The translations under genes and the position numbers were made by a program. A stretch of DNA of 64,000 nt from Alisma plantago-aquatica (lineage: Eukaryota; Streptophyta; Magnoliopsida; Alismatales; Alismataceae), in the NCBI GenBank assembly GCA_963693085.1, contig OY856413.1, positions 469,625,879-469,689,878 on the forward strand, read 5' to 3'. This document shows positions 35,344-47,577 of the stretch, piece by piece. The notes below the pieces were generated by a model. The model did no database searches. It had not been told where the DNA came from and saw only the letters and a program-made list of their open reading frames with translations. The number at the start of each line of letters is the position of its first letter. The stretch's first letter is position 1.

Positions 35344-38300
35344 ACATGTAGCCGCCTCAGCAGTCCCTCCTTTTCCAAGCCATTGTCGCCATAGTTTATG
35401 TTCACATCCTTGTTCATCATCTTATTTCTTCTTCATTAATACTAGTCACACCTAGGGATATCTAGAATTGTTTCTATCCCTATCCTCTTCCCCAACAAGA
35501 GGATCTAAGTGTGCTCCCTACATCCTTTCCATCGATCTTATTCCATGAAGATTGGTTTTTTGGAAAGCTGTGTGGCATTATTTTGTGGCCATTTATGACC
35601 ACCTATTATAGTGATTTTCCTACTTACTATTTGATGTGATTGAATCTTTCCAACATATATTTACTTCTCTTGGTGATCCTTAAGGTTCACCACAGGTTAT
35701 GGTTCTTTTGTTGGTCTGAATGTGTTGTTTGTCGCCTTACACAGTGTGTTTCTGTTCTTTAGGGTGTGTTGTCATCCACTAATATCCAAATAGTCTATTG
35801 TGAATTTTGTTGCATGTCTTCCTAACCTTGTTCCTACTCTAAATTTTCTAGTCTATAATACCTTATATTGGTATATTATGGGTTCATCTTCTTCCTCTAC
35901 AGGGATCCCTAATACACACTTCAAGTGTGTAACTTCTATGAAGTTCAATGGCTCCAACTATATCCTACGGGCATGCTCCTTTCATATCTATGTCCATTCT
36001 TTGGGAAACCTGGAGCATCTCACTAATCAACCTCTACCTAAAGAAGATACATCTGATGAAAAGAAAGCTATAGAAGAAACATCTGACAAAAGGAAGACAA
36101 ACTATAAAAAGTGCTTGAAAGGAAGACAATACTCTTCACCAACATAATAAAGAAGGCATGGGATCCCCTTGCTCAAGTGTACTTTACCAAAGGAAATGTA
36201 TATCGAATATTTGATCTATATAAATGTCTGTGTTCTCTTGAACTTGATGATATTCAAACTTCATTTTACATTTTGACAACTTTTAAGGGATTTAGTGTGA
36301 GCTCAAGTTTCATTATCAATTATCATTTGATCTTTCCAAAATGAAGAAGTAGTAAGAAGAGGTACAACTATGTCAGTTTTTAGCATCTCTACCTCTTACT
36401 TACATAGCTATTTGCCAAAAAATTGTTGTGTTTGAACCCTTACCAATGTTAGATGATGTCTATCTTCAACTATCTTAGTTTATATCTTCTACTACTGCTA
36501 TCGAGGAACCTAGTGTCCTTGTTGTTGTAGGATGAGTTTAAATTCCAAGGTTTTGAAGCCTCATCATGTTTGAAACTATACTAGAGCCTTGGGTATTGGG
36601 CCTAAGAGATACAATGAGGGTTTGGTAATCCTAGTTTTGTATAGGGCAAAAGTCTCAACAATAGTGGGAGAGGTTCCTTTTCTTCATCTGCTTCCCAATC
36701 TAGATTCTAAAACTTTTTTAAGCTTACTAATCATAATGTAGACTAATGTTGGCTAAAACATGGGAACCCATAGTGGGTCAATAAAGTGTCAACTGTTGAT
36801 GTTGATGGAGAATCTATTTCTTTCCCTAGTGGTACAAATTATTAGATGGTAACATTAGGTTCTTTTAACATTGACAATATGATCAAGGATTATTTTTCTT
36901 CTACTATTACACCTCAAGAAAATATTTCTCAACACTCAGGTGACCCCTCAAATGTTTAAGATTCTACCTTTTCATCCAAATATTATTGGGTTATTGATTT
37001 GGGTGCTACAACCAATGTGACTGGTAATAAGAAATTGTTTACTTACCTATAAAATTATACTTTTCATTCTCTTATGCATCTATTAGATGGATCAACTTCT
37101 CCAATTATTGAGGGAGTAGACATGAATAGAAATATCTTAAATCTATATTTTTGTGCCAAAATTTCCACTAAGATTGATGTTTGTTAGTAAAATTACCAAT
37201 ACATTGAACTACAATGTAATCTTCTTTCCTTTACAATATCTCCATGCAGGATCATAGGATGACGAATACGAATAGTGGAGGATATGAATGTGGAGATGGT
37301 ATGTACTCCCTACAAACCTTGTCAACAACTCCTACTATTTTTATTATGTTCCTATTTATCTCTCTTCATCAATGGCACCTGAGCATTGTCACCCTTTGGT
37401 GTCTAAATGGAAGTCTATATTTCCAACTATATATCTTGAAAACTTTTCTTGTCAATATTGTTAGCTTGGAAAACACTTTTAGATAGTGTTTCCTCCTTGT
37501 CGTAACAATAGGAGTCCAATTCTATTTTACTTAGTTCACTCTGATGTCTGGGAACCATGTCATATTGGTAACTGTATTAGTGTATACTATTTTGTAACCC
37601 TTTTTGATGATTTGTCTCGTTCTACTTGGATATATTTGTTAAAAGATCATTCTAAAGTGTTGGTCATTTTATCCAAATTCTTAAATGAAATAAAGACTCA
37701 ATTTTCTAGTACTCCTAATGTTGTCTGCACTATTAATGCCTTTGAATATGTGCAACATTTTTTTCTCAAAATATTTGAATGACCAAGGGTATTATTCATC
37801 AAACTTGTTGTCCCTATAGACAAAAAGAAAATGGAGTTGCCAAATGGTAAAATAGGCATCTCTTTGATATTGCTGACACTCTACTAATTGAAACGAAAGA
37901 CCCTAAGTCTTACTAGGTAGATGAAATTCTTTTAGAAAATTATCTCATCAATTAGATGTCTTCTTGTATTCACCAAAACAAGATTCATTTTCAACTTCTT
38001 TATCCCCATGAACCAATATTTGCTTTACCACCAAGAGTTTTTAGCTGCTTACATTTTTTTATAATCACCAACCTAGGCATGTTAAACTATTGCCATGTGC
38101 TTTCCGCTATTTTTTCCTTGGCTACTTTCATACATAAAAAGGATATTAATATTTGAATCATACTGCACATCGTGTGTATGTCAGTATGGATGTCAACTTT
38201 TTTAAATATATATCTTTCTTTTTTGAACAAAATAAACATGTGCCTCTTCCAAGTGTTCCAATTTCTGATCATAATGTGTCTATGAATCTATCTGAAGTAT

Positions 38301-39469
38301 CCCCTACTTTGGAAACTTGTGAGATTGATGATCTGCCTCAAGATAATGGAAATATTATTGATCTGTTAAAACTTTTGATTCTGACATTCCTATCACATTA
38401 GGGAAGGGGTGATGATCTAGTACCAAATAATGCATCTCTCAATATGTTTATACAACTCATCTGAATTCCTTTGTGGTTACTTCTGCTTTATCTGCAATTC
38501 TTATCCCAAAGTATTTCCAGGAAGCATTGCTACACTCTGGGTGGTAAGAGGCCATGGATGAGGAGATGGCTACACTTTATTATCGTGGGACATGGGACCT
38601 TGTTGATCTCCCTATAGGTAGTAATCTTGTTGGCTACATATGGGTTTTTACTGTGAAATACTTGCATGATGGTACAGTTGAATGTCTAAAGGCTGGGCTT
38701 GTTACTAATGAATAAACATAAGAAGCTAGGATTGACTTTAAAACCTTTTCTTTTGTTTCTTGTATTAACAATGTTTGTGTTCTGATTTTTGTTGCATTAA
38801 TAAAGGATGGTATCACATCAACTAGATTTCAAGAACACTTTTTATACTGAGATCTATAGGAAAATGTATATATATCAAAACCTTGGGATTAAATTGCCTA
38901 GATGGAGCATTATGGGAAAGTATGTCTTCTAAATAAAGACATTTATGACCTCAAATAGGGTCCCCAATCATGGCTTGAATAGTTATACCTAATACTGCAC
39001 AAATTTGGTTTCACAGTCTAAATGTAGCCATTCAGTGTTTATCAAAACCACTACTTCTATTGTAACTATTCTTGTTGTTTATGTTGATGACATCATCTTG
39101 TATGGCAGTGATGATGTAGAGATTATTGATACAAAAAACATCTTATGAAGCATATTTTATCCACAGACCTTCGGCATCTACAATATTTTCTCGGCATTGA
39201 GGAAGCACATAATAAGCATGGAGTGAATTTTTATTAGAGAAGGTCGACTATAGAGTTAGTTACTAAAATAGGAATAATTAGTTTCCAACATGTAGTCTCT
39301 CTGATGGATCAAGCACATGAGCTATCAGAAGAATCTAGTCACTCCTTATAAGATAAATTTATCTATAAACATTTCGTTGGCAAACTTTTGTATCTTAGTG
39401 GAACTAAGAGATATATTTGCTTTGTTGTTGGTGCTCTTAGACAATTCATGAATTACCCTAGGTAGTGTC

Positions 39470-39760
39470 TGTAACACCCGAGCCCACTGCCCAAGGCTCT
39501 AGCAGAGTTTTAGGAATGACGACTGGCCCCATAGACCACCACTAGCCTTAACTGTGCACTTTGTCCTCACTGACGCGCAAGCCAGGAACAACTTCCCGAC
39601 TGGTCACCCATCCTAGTACTACTCCAAGTTGAGCACGCTTAACTATGGAGTTCTTTAGTGATGGGCTCCCGAAAAAGGAGGTGCACCTTGGTGATATGGG
39701 TAGTCCAGTCATTCCTTTTAAGATCATGTTATCCGAGGCCTCAAATCCTGGGATGTTACA
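39470..39760 (-). repeat. Cassandra 3' LTR with 5S rRNA-like domain
   Basis: The 5S-like part (39592-39699, minus strand) includes the complement of AGTAGTACTAGGATGGGTGACC, which contains the TFIIIA C-box region, and of GTTAAGCGTGCT. It is similar to plant 5S rRNA over ~105 bp but has changes and small gaps, so it is not a genuine rRNA gene. Confidence 0.93.
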
Positions 39761-39987
39761 ATCTCCCCCACTTCGGCTCTTGACGTCCTCGTCAAGGCTT
39801 AACTATAAGGCCTCATAATCTCTTCCCCATTTCAGTGCAGACCCACAATGGCCCATGGACACCCAGCTCCCGATCACGAAATACCAACTCAAGGGTGGCT
39901 ACGTCAACCATGGACTACATCCCTGGACCGCACAGCTCAAGACTGGCATGCCATACCCATGTGGGCCCCACCTAGTGGAGGGGAATT

Positions 39988-40000
39988 GGCTCTGATACCA
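39988..40000 (-). promoter_or_regulatory. Cassandra primer-binding site (tRNA-Met)
   Basis: Minus-strand TGGTATCAGAGCC is a perfect match to the standard initiator tRNA-Met PBS, 2 bases from the LTR edge. Confidence 0.92.
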
Positions 40001-40002
40001 TT

Positions 40003-40293
40003 TGTAACACCCGAGCCCACTTCCCAAGGCTCTAGCTGAGTTTTAGGAATGACGAATGGCCCCACAGACCACCACTAGTCTTAACTGCGCACTTTTTCCT
40101 CACTGACGCGCAAGCCAAGATAAACTTCCCGACTGGTCACCCATCCTAGTACTACTCCAAGCTGAGCATGCTTAACTATGGAGTTCTTTAGTGATGGGCT
40201 CCCAGAAAAGGAAGTGCACCTTGGTGATATGGGTAGTCCAATCATTACTTTTAAGATCATGTTATCCGAGGCCTCAAATCCTGGGATGTTACA
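40003..40293 (-). repeat. Cassandra 5' LTR with 5S rRNA-like domain
   Basis: It is the same length as the other LTR (291 bp), with a modest number of substitutions. The 5S-like domain is at 40124-40232 (minus strand), with ggtcacccatcctagtacta present. The PBS lies next to its inner edge. Confidence 0.93.
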
Positions 40294-40850
40294 GTGTCAC
40301 TATAAAGTTCCATGTTGAGTATTGAGAAATTTGAAGAAAGCACCTAGACATGGACTATTTAATAAAAGAAATCAGCTTCTAGATGTGACTCAATATAGGA
40401 TGTAAATCTGGCTGGAGATCTACCTCTATCTATTGTACCTTTGTAGGGATAACTTGATTACTTGGAAAAGTATGAAACAAAACATTGTCACTAGATTCAG
40501 TGTAGAATGTGAGTATTGTCCAATGGAACATACTACTTGTGAGCTATTACGAATCAAATATATTCTTTATGACTTTGATTTTCCTATCTATCATGCTATT
40601 TTGATGTAATGTGACAATGTGGTGTTAACTTCATCAATAGTAATCCTATTTTTCATGAAAGGACCAAGCCAATTGAGGTAGACTACAATTTTCTCCAAGA
40701 TGATGTGCTGATCAAGAAGATCACTACCCCTTTTTTGCCTACATATGAGAAAATTGTAGATATATTTACAAAACCACTCTCTTGGAAAGGAAGTTAGGAG
40801 TTGTGTTGCAAGACTGGCATGATTAACACCATGCTCCAACTTGAGGGGAG

Positions 40851-41144
40851 TATAGATATATATGTATCTATAGTTGTTCATCATCAATTAGTGTATTTAT
40901 TAATTGTTAACTAATGTTAATGTTGACTATATTTATATTGTTGACCATTGACTATATTTGTATCGTTGAATGTCGATTCTATTCCACATTCATTGTATTT
41001 ATTATGTCTCACATGTCTCATAGAATTCTCCATCCCCTCTCATATTGTATTGTAAAGTGGGTCTCTTCCTTTATATACAGGGGCATACTCCTTGTAACAA
41101 AAACATTGAAGCATACTTGTATTTTAAGTTTCAATCCCTTCACA
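40851..41144 (+). repeat. Copia 2 3' LTR
   Basis: It follows the tract gaggggag (40843-40850), contains a TATA-like tatatacag near 41075 and ends caatcccttcaca. It is homologous to the 5' LTR with many substitutions. Confidence 0.78.
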
Positions 41145-42699
41145 AAAGTTTATCCACATTTGTATATAAATAATATAAAAATTAGTGGTATGGTGGATAT
41201 AATTAAGGTGAAAAACTATTTGAACTTATTTGTCTAATACCCATGCATTTAAATAATGGTATATACTTAATTATAACTAAGTTGGCCAAGAAACAAAAAT
41301 GTAATGAGTATTTATTGACTTCTAATTTAAGTTCTTAAAACCCATACAATAGGTAGTTCTCAATGATAACTCTTACTTGGGTCTAGTGATGGTTAATCTT
41401 GTTATTGAGCCATGTTTTATTCTAAATGATGACCGTGAGAGTTTTTATGTATGGATAATCTTGTTAGCTAACCATGTTTTATTCTCTCTACCAGAGGTTC
41501 CTTTAATATCATACTAGTGAACTAGAAGCTCATGGTGTATGCCTAGATTGGCACACCCATAACCACTCAATGATGGAAACCAATTGTTATGTTGACTTGT
41601 TTATGGTGGCGGTGAATGTTTATGAATGTTGATCCCAAGTAGTGCCATCCCAGTTGGCGCACCTTAGGGACTCTTCATACTCATCCCACAAGACTATATA
41701 GTCTTCCTTGACCACTTCCTTGTCCTTTTCCTCGATGTCATATTTTGATCACTAAAATAATAGGGGCAATTGTTGAACATAGTGATAGCTCATCCTTGTG
41801 TTCTTTTGCATCTATCAGCTTAGGGCACGAAGATGTACAACATGAGTTGAAAGGGGTCACCCCAGTATCGCAAGCCTCACAAGAACAAAAATAATTGAGC
41901 AGCCAAATTTTCCCTCTTGGAGCATGACATCTAGAATATGAAATATTTAATAGAAAAATAAAATATAATTTTGCGCTTATGACATTATTATAACAAACAA
42001 ATGATGAAACTAAATGCAGATAATGAAAACCTTGTGATCAAGTGGATATGGTAAACCATGATCCAAAGACTAACTAGCAACTTAGTTGTCCTAAGTGGAT
42101 GCACTATAGTGGCCACACCTGAATTTCCTCAACCCATCACAACACCATGCTAAGTAATGTGTAAATTAAGTGAACAAGGACTTTATGTTTAGGATAAGGC
42201 ATGCCAAATGGAAATCATATGGTCTAATTAAACAGTATCTTCATCCCATTATTGTACATGAAACAGTGTGTGTAGGCATCAAAATTACTACAACCTAGTG
42301 GTTTGTCAAATGGGCACAAAATTAGTACAACCTACAAATAAAAATCATGATCATGAGATCAAACTACATCAAGAATTTAGGAAAATATTGCATGAAATGA
42401 AATGATGGTTCAAAATGATGGGAAAAAGCACCATAGTCCAATCTAGGAACAAAAAAACACAATTAAACTTGACCTAAAAAAACATATTGATTCAGAGACC
42501 AATTCCATACTCCTAATACATATATCAATGACTGCAAAGTCTGTCATGCAACTTGATTGACCCATGAAAAAGATCCATGTTCAACAATATTTTCCCAAAT
42601 GGAAAGAAAACCTCTTAGAAATAGGTCTAAATATGAACCACAACCACAAGTTGTCAAATAGCTTGGCTAAAAGTGAACTAGGCATTCACAATGCAGTCA
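41145..42699. other. AT-rich stretch without recognisable features
   Basis: No coding domain, RNA gene or complete element is visible. A direct repeat of taatcttgttattgagccatgttttattct-like text occurs at 41395-41425 and 41455-41485. 41620-41760 is less AT-rich and could be a relic of a retrotransposon, but I cannot assign it. Confidence 0.5.
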
Positions 42700-43850
42700 T
42701 AACAAGGCATACACAATGTGGTAAAATCTGACATGAACTTCGTTGGATGAACGGAACAAGAATAAAAAAGGAGTCAAATTGTAAGAAGACACAAAATGGA
42801 AGAGGTCAGATATGAAATTGTAATGTTGTCAGGCCTAAATATGATTTGACTTCCATTGAATGTAGTGAACATGACTAAATCAAAACTACAATAGTAATGC
42901 ATCATAAAATTTATAAAGCCAGATATGCAGTGTAATGTGGTCAGAGTCATATCTAACATGAATCCCATTAGATGTGTTGAACATGACAAAATAGGGAATA
43001 AAGTTGTAAAATACAACATGAAATGGATGAGGCCACATAGACAATTGTAATGTGGTCATGACTAAATCGGATATGAGTTCTATGGGATGTACTAAACATG
43101 AACAAACCAAAATTACAATGAAAATGAAACATAAGATGGATGAAGCCAAATAAACAATGGAAATGTGTTTAGGGTCAAATCTACCCTAAATTCCACTCGA
43201 TGTACTAAACAAGAAAAATCAAAAGTAAAACTATAAGAAACATAAAATGAGTGAGGTAGATCAACATGGTTAGTCCTAAATTTGGTCTGACTTTCACTGA
43301 ATGTAATAAGCATGACCATATCAAAATTATAGTAGTAATGTAGCATAAAATGGATGAATCCAAATACACAATGTTAATGTGGTCAAGGTCAAATCTGACA
43401 TGAATTCCACTAGAAGTACTAAACCATACAAATTTAGGAGTAAAATTGTAATGCAAATGAAAAGGATGAGTCTAGATCCACAATTGTAATGTGGTTAGGC
43501 ATAATCTAATATAACTTTCATTGAATGTACTAAACATGACCCAACTTGAACTATAATGCTAATGCAACATCAAATGGATTAAGTTAGATCCATAATTATA
43601 ATGTGGTCAGGGTCAAATCTGACCTAACTTCCATGGATGTACTGAACAACACAAAATTAGAAGTAAAATTTCAATGCAACATGAATTGGATGAGGTTAGG
43701 ATCACAATTGTAATGTAGCCAGGCCTAAATCTGAATTGAATTCCATTGGATGTAGTGAACATGACCAAATTATAATTATAATGGTAATGACATCAAATGG
43801 ATTAATCCTAATATGCAACGTTAATTTTACCAGGATACTCTGAACTTACT
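42700..43850. repeat. Dimeric satellite, ~112-bp monomers in alternating A/B order
   Basis: About ten monomers, anchored on gatgtactaaacatgac-type text, occur near 42741, 42858, 42970, 43085, 43199, 43301, 43413, 43522, 43635 and 43748. Two types alternate. A has ggcctaaatctga, then gaccaaatcaaaattacaat. B has gggtcaaatctgac, then aaattaggagtaaaattgta. The larger unit is therefore a ~225-bp dimer. Minus-strand frames across it are products of the repeat. Confidence 0.85.
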
Positions 43851-46223
43851 TCCAAGTGGTGGGCTCTAAATCAATCACCACTAATGTGTTTGGAACTAAA
43901 TCAATAACCACTAATATGGACAACAAATCCTTAGACATGACAATATTTATAATAACTCAATGGGTGTACTCTATAATAACTTCATGGTCAAAAAATACAT
44001 ACAATATGGAAAATCAGAGACAAAACTAGGGCAACATTGACAAAAGTATATTTTAAGCAATGGATAACTACCCATAATGTGGTTTGTCATTAGAGAGGGG
44101 TGGTTCCCAATTATGATTGGCTTTCTAGAGAAAAAAGAATTCCACAATCACTTACTGGAATGCTAAAACTACCAAACTTGACTCATAATAATTATATTTT
44201 AATTGAATGATTCACAAACAAGTCAAACTACTATACAAAATGAAGAGAATTATATAAAAACCAATCAGTGACTATACAACTAGTCAATATAAAGACCTAG
44301 ACATGATATCTTATAGACAATAAGGTAGGAAATGGGGAAACACATTGACTGAGCTAAGAGACTTAGTGTAGTTTAAGAGAAAGGGTCTATGTAATTAACA
44401 AACCCAGCCGAAAAATTTCTATGTGAACACATGATCTGTACCCAATAGTCATGGCCCTAGGTTTTGAGGTAGCTATACATGGAGGTAGATAGTTAAACTA
44501 GTCGTAATATATTCACTTATTATATAATCTAGGTCCAATTCAGATGAGAAATACATTCCATGTGTGTGTAGTTGCAAATAAATAACCAAACATGAATTAC
44601 TTTAAGGCATTAATCACGGCTTGGTTTTAGACAAATATCATGGACTGAGGTCATATATAAGTGGCTCCTTAATGGTGGAAGTCTAGGTAGTTAGGGACAT
44701 GTGATTCATGATATATTGAAACCAATAATTTTATAAAATACAATGTACATACATCCATGAATATGACAGAATGAATACTAGTCAATGAGTAACCATGATC
44801 CAAATAGTAACTTGTTAAGTGACTAAATTATACTCTTTTAGAGTAGGGTTACCTACCTTTAAACTTCCACAAAGTCAGAAATTATTATCGCCCCATGTCA
44901 AATAGTAGTGTCCCCATAATAAATGAATCCTAGGTAGACATTAATGAGAAATTAATGCCAAACCTAAAATTTTGACAAATATAAGGTGTGCATGTCCATA
45001 AATATGAAAATATGCATATTTATAGGGAAAAAAGTGATTCATAAGGGCAACAACACTATATACATAGGGAACAAGTAAGTCACAAGGGCTACAATACTAA
45101 CTACATCAAAATTTTAAAATTTGAAAATAATGTTGCCCCTAGTAAAAAATAAGTGGCCCAACAAAAAATTAAAGGCAGGCAGTTCGAGACACTTTAACAT
45201 CCCCAAATTTCATAAAAATTGACAAATAATATTGGTCCCAGGTCAAATATAAGTGGACACAAAATAAATTACAGGTAGGGCATTAGGAAACATATAATTC
45301 AGATCACTTTAAAACCTAAACATATCCCTAATATTACTATCCCCAAGGACTAATATTAGTGGCCCCACAAAAATGAGCCCAGATAGGTAAGGATAGGTGA
45401 TTCAAGTCACATTAACACCTTTTATCAAAAAAAGGTCACATCAAAACCTTTAGAACTTGACAAATACCTTGACCATAGGTCCATAAATATGAAGGAAATG
45501 CATAATCAAACCAAATTATTGTAAGGAAGATAGGGTACTTAGGACCACAATGTAAATTAGCAAGTTGAATTGGATGTACTATAGTGAGTGGCTTGGCAGA
45601 TCTAAGAATTTACACATTAGCTTATATCTATATTGTAGTAGTAATAATGTGATAATGATGAACCTGTGACAAAACATGGTTCTCCATGTTGTCCAACAAA
45701 AAATGTACTATACAAATGGCCTTATAAGGGACAAAATAGGAATGTGATATGCATGCATACCTTATAGAACCATTTGATGTGTGTCATTTTCACAAAAACT
45801 TTTTATCCTTAAAAGTGATGATATGCTTGCATGCAAGCTATTAGGTCAATAGTAGTACAGAAAAGGGTCAACCCATACCACAAGATGATTAACAATTGTG
45901 CTCAAACCAATACCTAAGAGTAATATTTACAAGCTAGTTGTTCAGGGAGATTGTAACTACAATAAGAAATAAAAATTGTAGATGTAAAATTGATTTAGTT
46001 CAATTAACAAAAACTTATTAAGGGTTTGGGATTCAACATTGTAGACTATGTATTTGGATTAATTGATTCCAATTCTTGAATAGGTTATTTATATTAGGAC
46101 CAAGCAGATTTGTGTTCTTTTCGAATGCAAATCTTGGAAGGGTCAACCTTCCCACAATCCCGGGGTGTCAGTGTTTGTACATCCTTGTTCAAGTGTCCAA
46201 TAAATCTCCATCTAGGTCTCAAT
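43851..46223. other. AT-rich flank of CACTA copy 2 with degenerate repeats
   Basis: No gene is visible. At 44870-45440 a ~110-bp unit recurs about four times (centred near 44895, 45140, 45235 and 45350), with gtccccaa, tcaaatataagtggccccac and caaaaaatgagc. The rest is unassigned. It is interrupted at 46224 by the CACTA terminus. Confidence 0.5.
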
Positions 46224-47155
46224 CACTAGTACAGAAATGACATATAATGTCACCTTTGACGGTGCCGGTTACCCAAAAAAATTGGCACCAAAGAACAACA
46301 ATGTCGGTTATTTAATACGATCGTCACCATATGTGAAGTCTTGCCAATTTAGAAAAGACATAGGTACCACTTTTACTTTAACGTCGGCTTCTTTTCAAAG
46401 AAATTGACGTCTAAAATTACCCGTAAAATACAAACTTTTAGGGAAAAAATTTGCCTACAAAATTTTCAGTCCAAAATAGGTTTTTGCTAAAATTGATGAC
46501 ACATGTTTCGTGTTATGTCCCTACTGGAAAATTTATCCCCTCATTAGTCATCATCTCTAACAAATAACTGACGACTGATCACCCTTGGGGAGATAATTTT
46601 TTTTTGAGGGGATGGCTCTATAGCGTCAGTTTTGCATTAGAAACCAATGATTTGGTTTTCACGCGCCTTGTCCCCGTGAACATTTATTCCCCTCAATTTG
46701 CTCTTTTGTTGTCAGTTTTTATAAGATAACTGACAATTCTGGTCCTAACAGTAGATCAAAAAAAAGATTTAGATATGTATATAGACATTGGTTTTTCCTA
46801 TGGTAACCGATGACCGTTTCAGACTATTTTGTTTTGGTAGGAGTTAGTCATCGGTTCGCTAAAGATAACTGACCACTATAACCCTAACATGAGGGTAATT
46901 TTTTTTGTTTAGATTTGTACATAGTCCTCAATTTTTGCAGACATAACTAATGACTATTGCCCATCGCTAGTGTCTATTTTTTCTGGTTTAACAGTTAGTC
47001 GTCGATTTTTCTCTAGCAATCGATTACTAAAACCCTAACTCGAGAGAAACTTTTTTGTTTAGATTTGCACTTAGTCATCAATTTTGTCTTTATAACCAAT
47101 GACTTGGTGCTTTGTCTTCAGTTCTAGGTTTGCAACCGATGACTATGATGCACTT
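46224..47155 (+). repeat. CACTA 2 5' subterminal array of inverted motifs
   Basis: About nine palindromic units of the form agtcatcagtt-N(8-14)-aactgatgact lie ~70-80 bp apart. Examples are near 46560, 46630, 46705, 46790, 46845, 46930, 46990, 47075 and 47118. In En/Spm such subterminal repeats bind the accessory protein TNPA; by analogy these are candidate transposase-binding sites. Confidence 0.8.
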
Positions 47156-47577
47156 AATAGAACCCGTGACATTTCTTTCCCCATTCTCTATTTCATCACC
47201 TGTGTTACCTAGCACCCGTGATTTTTCTACTGACTCTATTGTTGCCTTCTACTACCGCCTGTGCTTTTCCTTCTTATACCGCTTGTGTCGATGCCTTCTT
47301 CTGCCACTCGTGCCGCTATTGAGGCCATTGTTGCCACCTACTGCTCAGGCCATCGCCTCTGCCTGCTACTCAGGCTGTCAACATCGCCAATATTGTCGTC
47401 GCTGCTTCTCCTTCACAGAACCACTTCCTATGATGCTTGACCTTCAGATAGCCTCTACCGCTTCTCCTTCACAGTGCGGTGACTTTCTGATTCACAAAGC
47501 CACCAACAACCACCTAACAGGAAAGCATCACTCCCAACCACCTCCAAAAACCACCCTACATCCTCAACAACCACTTG
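47156..47577 (+). other. C/T-rich probable 5' leader exon of CACTA 2
   Basis: This pyrimidine-rich, relatively GC-rich stretch (repeated cttctccttcacag near 47408 and 47460) ends at a donor-like cttg/GTAGGT (47578). An acceptor-like gatcatag precedes the transposase start (near 48708), which would give a ~1.1 kb intron. The 161-residue open frame across it resembles no family I know and is probably not translated. Copy 1 has a corresponding stretch at 7796-7872. Confidence 0.4.

Larger units (their letters stand above)
39470..40293 (-). mobile_element. Cassandra TRIM retrotransposon, structurally complete
   Basis: This 824-bp element has two 291-bp LTRs (39470-39760 and 40003-40293; tgtaacaccc ... 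gggatgttaca), a short non-coding interior and a perfect 5-bp target duplication, gtgtc (39465-39469 and 40294-40298). On the minus strand the PBS follows the right LTR and the polypurine tract agtgggggagat (39772-39761) precedes the left one. Cassandra is known as a non-autonomous plant retrotransposon whose LTRs carry 5S rRNA-like sequence, as seen here. It encodes no protein and must be copied by another element's enzymes. Confidence 0.96.
35878..40840 (+). pseudogene. Copia 2 gag-pol, inactivated
   Basis: The likely start is the ATG at 35878 (MGSSSSSTGIPNTHFKCVTS). The gag N-terminus (MKFNGSNYILRACSFH) continues to ~36350. The protease near 36979 reads WVIDLGATTNVTGN, with Leu for Ser in D-S-G. 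Integrase (37486-37900) keeps LVHSDVWEP and FVTLFDDLSRSTWIY, but the next catalytic Asp is Asn (CTINAFEY). RT begins near 38550 (EAMDEEMATLY, GTWDLVDLP), with the active-site YVDD intact at 39080-39091 and LQYFLGIEEAHNKHG near 39178. RNase H remnants are at 40310-40800. Cassandra separates RT from RNase H. Many stops and frameshifts exist. Confidence 0.88.
35037..41144 (+). mobile_element. Ty1/copia element 2, decayed, with nested Cassandra
   Basis: Plus-strand order is 5' LTR (35037-35328), PBS, gag, protease, integrase, RT, RNase H, polypurine tract (gaggggag, 40843-40850) and 3' LTR (40851-41144). The LTRs match clearly but are much diverged, so the insertion is old. A complete Cassandra TRIM (39470-40293) lies between RT and RNase H. 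No target duplication is recognisable. Without Cassandra the element is ~5.3 kb. Confidence 0.88.

Noticed and set aside
39592..39699. 5S rRNA gene (also 40124-40232)
   Set aside because: The 5S-like text sits at the same place in both LTRs of a Cassandra element and has gaps and changes relative to 5S rRNA, so it is not a genuine rRNA gene.
41395..41490. Short direct repeat as a retrotransposon LTR pair
   Set aside because: The two copies are ~30 bp and only ~60 bp apart, with no PBS, polypurine tract or target duplication.
42774..43456. Overlapping minus-strand frames resembling a membrane protein family
   Set aside because: The similarity between the frames is produced by the ~112-bp satellite. 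There is no independent start, domain or codon pattern.
42700..43850. CRISPR array (also considered for 33170-33530 and 22384-25290)
   Set aside because: Repeats are contiguous or ~315 bp long without unique spacers of constant size, and the context is a eukaryotic genome.
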